This document shows positions 37,387 through 38,055 of a stretch of 38,055 nt of DNA, in pieces (position 1 is the first letter of the stretch; every line of letters begins with the position of its first letter). This stretch comes from XYB2-FULL-45-11 sp964360375 (GTDB taxonomy: Bacteria; Patescibacteriota; Patescibacteriia; UBA9934; GWF2-40-263). The position numbers and the translations under genes are program-made. The notes under the pieces are model-generated. The model saw only the letters and a program-made list of their open reading frames with translations, made no database searches and was not told the origin of the DNA. The DNA is taken from NCBI GenBank assembly GCA_964360375.1, contig CAYHWG010000002.1, positions 1-38,055 of the forward strand, written 5' to 3'.

Positions 37387-37827
37387 TTAGCCGCCTTTTG
37401 TTGTTGCGGAAGAAAGGTTTCCAACCACGAATTGGGCGATCGCGAAGGAAGAGAGAACAATGACGAGTCCGATGATCCCAGAGAAGATGAGTTTCTTTGC
37501 ACCTTTGACTTTGTCTTCATTTCCACCGGACGTCATCCATTTAAATCCACCGAGAAGAATGATTACAACGGCAATGATTCCAAGAAAACCGAGGGCTGTT
37601 TGAATGATAGATGCGATGGTTGTAACAAGATCTGTTGATCCAAGTCCTGCATCACTTGCAAATGCATTTCCTGCACCTGAATCTGCTGCACCTCCAAATA
37701 ATTGATCGCCCTTAAGTGCTTCTGCATGTGCGGGAAGACTAAAACTGAGGAGGGCTGGTACAGTAAGGGAGAGATTGATAAAAGCTTTCGTAGCGTAACT
37801 TGTACATTTCTTTTGGAGAGTTTGCAT
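37387..37827 (-). CDS. T4SS-type pilin-like protein, paralogue 1
   Basis: A 146-residue protein with a signal peptide (cleavage near PAHA/EA), a Gly/Ala/Asp-rich mature head and two membrane helices around WMTSGGNEDKVKGAKKL. It is the most upstream of the four pilin-like genes, 93 nt from paralogue 2, with a hairpin between. The upstream 100 nt are AT-rich without a convincing promoter. Confidence 0.8.
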   Translation of the reverse strand: MQTLQKKCTSYATKAFINLSLTVPALLSFSLPAHAEALKGDQLFGGAADSGAGNAFASDAGLGSTDLVTTIASIIQTALGFLGIIAVVIILLGGFKWMTSGGNEDKVKGAKKLIFSGIIGLVIVLSSFAIAQFVVGNLSSATTKGG

Positions 37828-37944
37828 AAAGAAAAAATAAATTAGAAAATTTAATTAAGCGTATTTTAACTTTTTTTTTGAATTTCCGATACGGAAGATA
37901 TCCACATGGAGGAATGTGCGAAGCATGGACCGTTGCAAAACTTC

Positions 37945-38047
37945 AAATTGTGTCATTGCGAGGAGTTAGACGACGAAGCAATCCTTGCATTTTGGATAAG
38001 AAAGATTGCTTCGTCGTCGATGACTCCTCCTCGCAATGACACAATTT
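37945..38047. repeat. REP-like palindromic repeat, copy C
   Basis: The best-preserved copy: outer arms of 21 bp (37945-37965 with 38027-38047) and inner arms of 15 bp (37969-37983 with 38004-38018) are perfect. Same end and inner motifs as copies A and B. The gene-free 228 nt at the window edge hold otherwise only AT-rich DNA. Confidence 0.9.
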
Positions 38048-38055
38048 TGAGAATT

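Overview
The window is about 38 kb of an AT-rich bacterial chromosome, probably from a Candidate Phyla Radiation (Patescibacteria, Parcubacteria-like) genome. Three things point there: compact genes with few strong Shine-Dalgarno sites, a single Xer recombinase with a TrmB-type regulator, and a tandem run of orphan T4SS-type pilins. The placement is inference. TGA acts as a stop (dksA-like, lspA and ferredoxin genes), so this is not a code-25 lineage. Two 10-N assembly gaps lie at 17259-17268 and 35652-35661.

Layout. 1-3.8 kb: small lipoprotein, Xer recombinase, DsbA-like oxidoreductase, SemiSWEET transporter, rpsO and a NYN-domain protein. 3.85-7.6 kb: a palindromic repeat, pnp with a structured leader, and an anchored protein. 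7.6-8.1 kb: a gene-free stretch with two perfect DnaA boxes and a candidate RNA of about 350 nt with its own promoter and terminator. 8.1-17.4 kb: dksA-like, lspA, comM, LysM/M23 peptidase, hppA, tig, nfo, an IMPase-family phosphatase and a DUF167 gene. 17.4-18.8 kb: an unknown gene divergent from a TrmB regulator. 18.9-22.6 kb: the replication-origin neighbourhood, yidD-rnpA-rpmH on the minus strand and dnaA-dnaN on the plus strand, with DnaA-box-rich spacers. 22.6-27.8 kb: class A PBP, 3D-domain protein, tRNA-Cys, a host-attachment-family protein and a VIT-type transporter. 27.9-31.8 kb: an Fe-S cluster set (cysteine desulfurase, IscU-like scaffold, NfuA-like carrier, ferredoxin, FAD oxidoreductase). 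31.9-35.8 kb: three unrecognised envelope or secreted genes with GC-richer codons, strong ribosome sites and hairpin leaders. 35.9-37.8 kb: four tandem pilin-like genes on the minus strand, then a palindromic repeat at the edge.

Sigma-70-like promoters are unusually uniform: -35 TTGACA or close, a spacer of 17 nt in almost every case, and an AT-rich -10. Several genes have hairpins that place the ribosome-binding site in or next to a stem. The most interesting unexplained parts are the three-gene block at 31933-35822, whose products all end in or contain a similar two-cysteine motif, the adjacent orphan pilin array, and the candidate RNA at 7734-8089.
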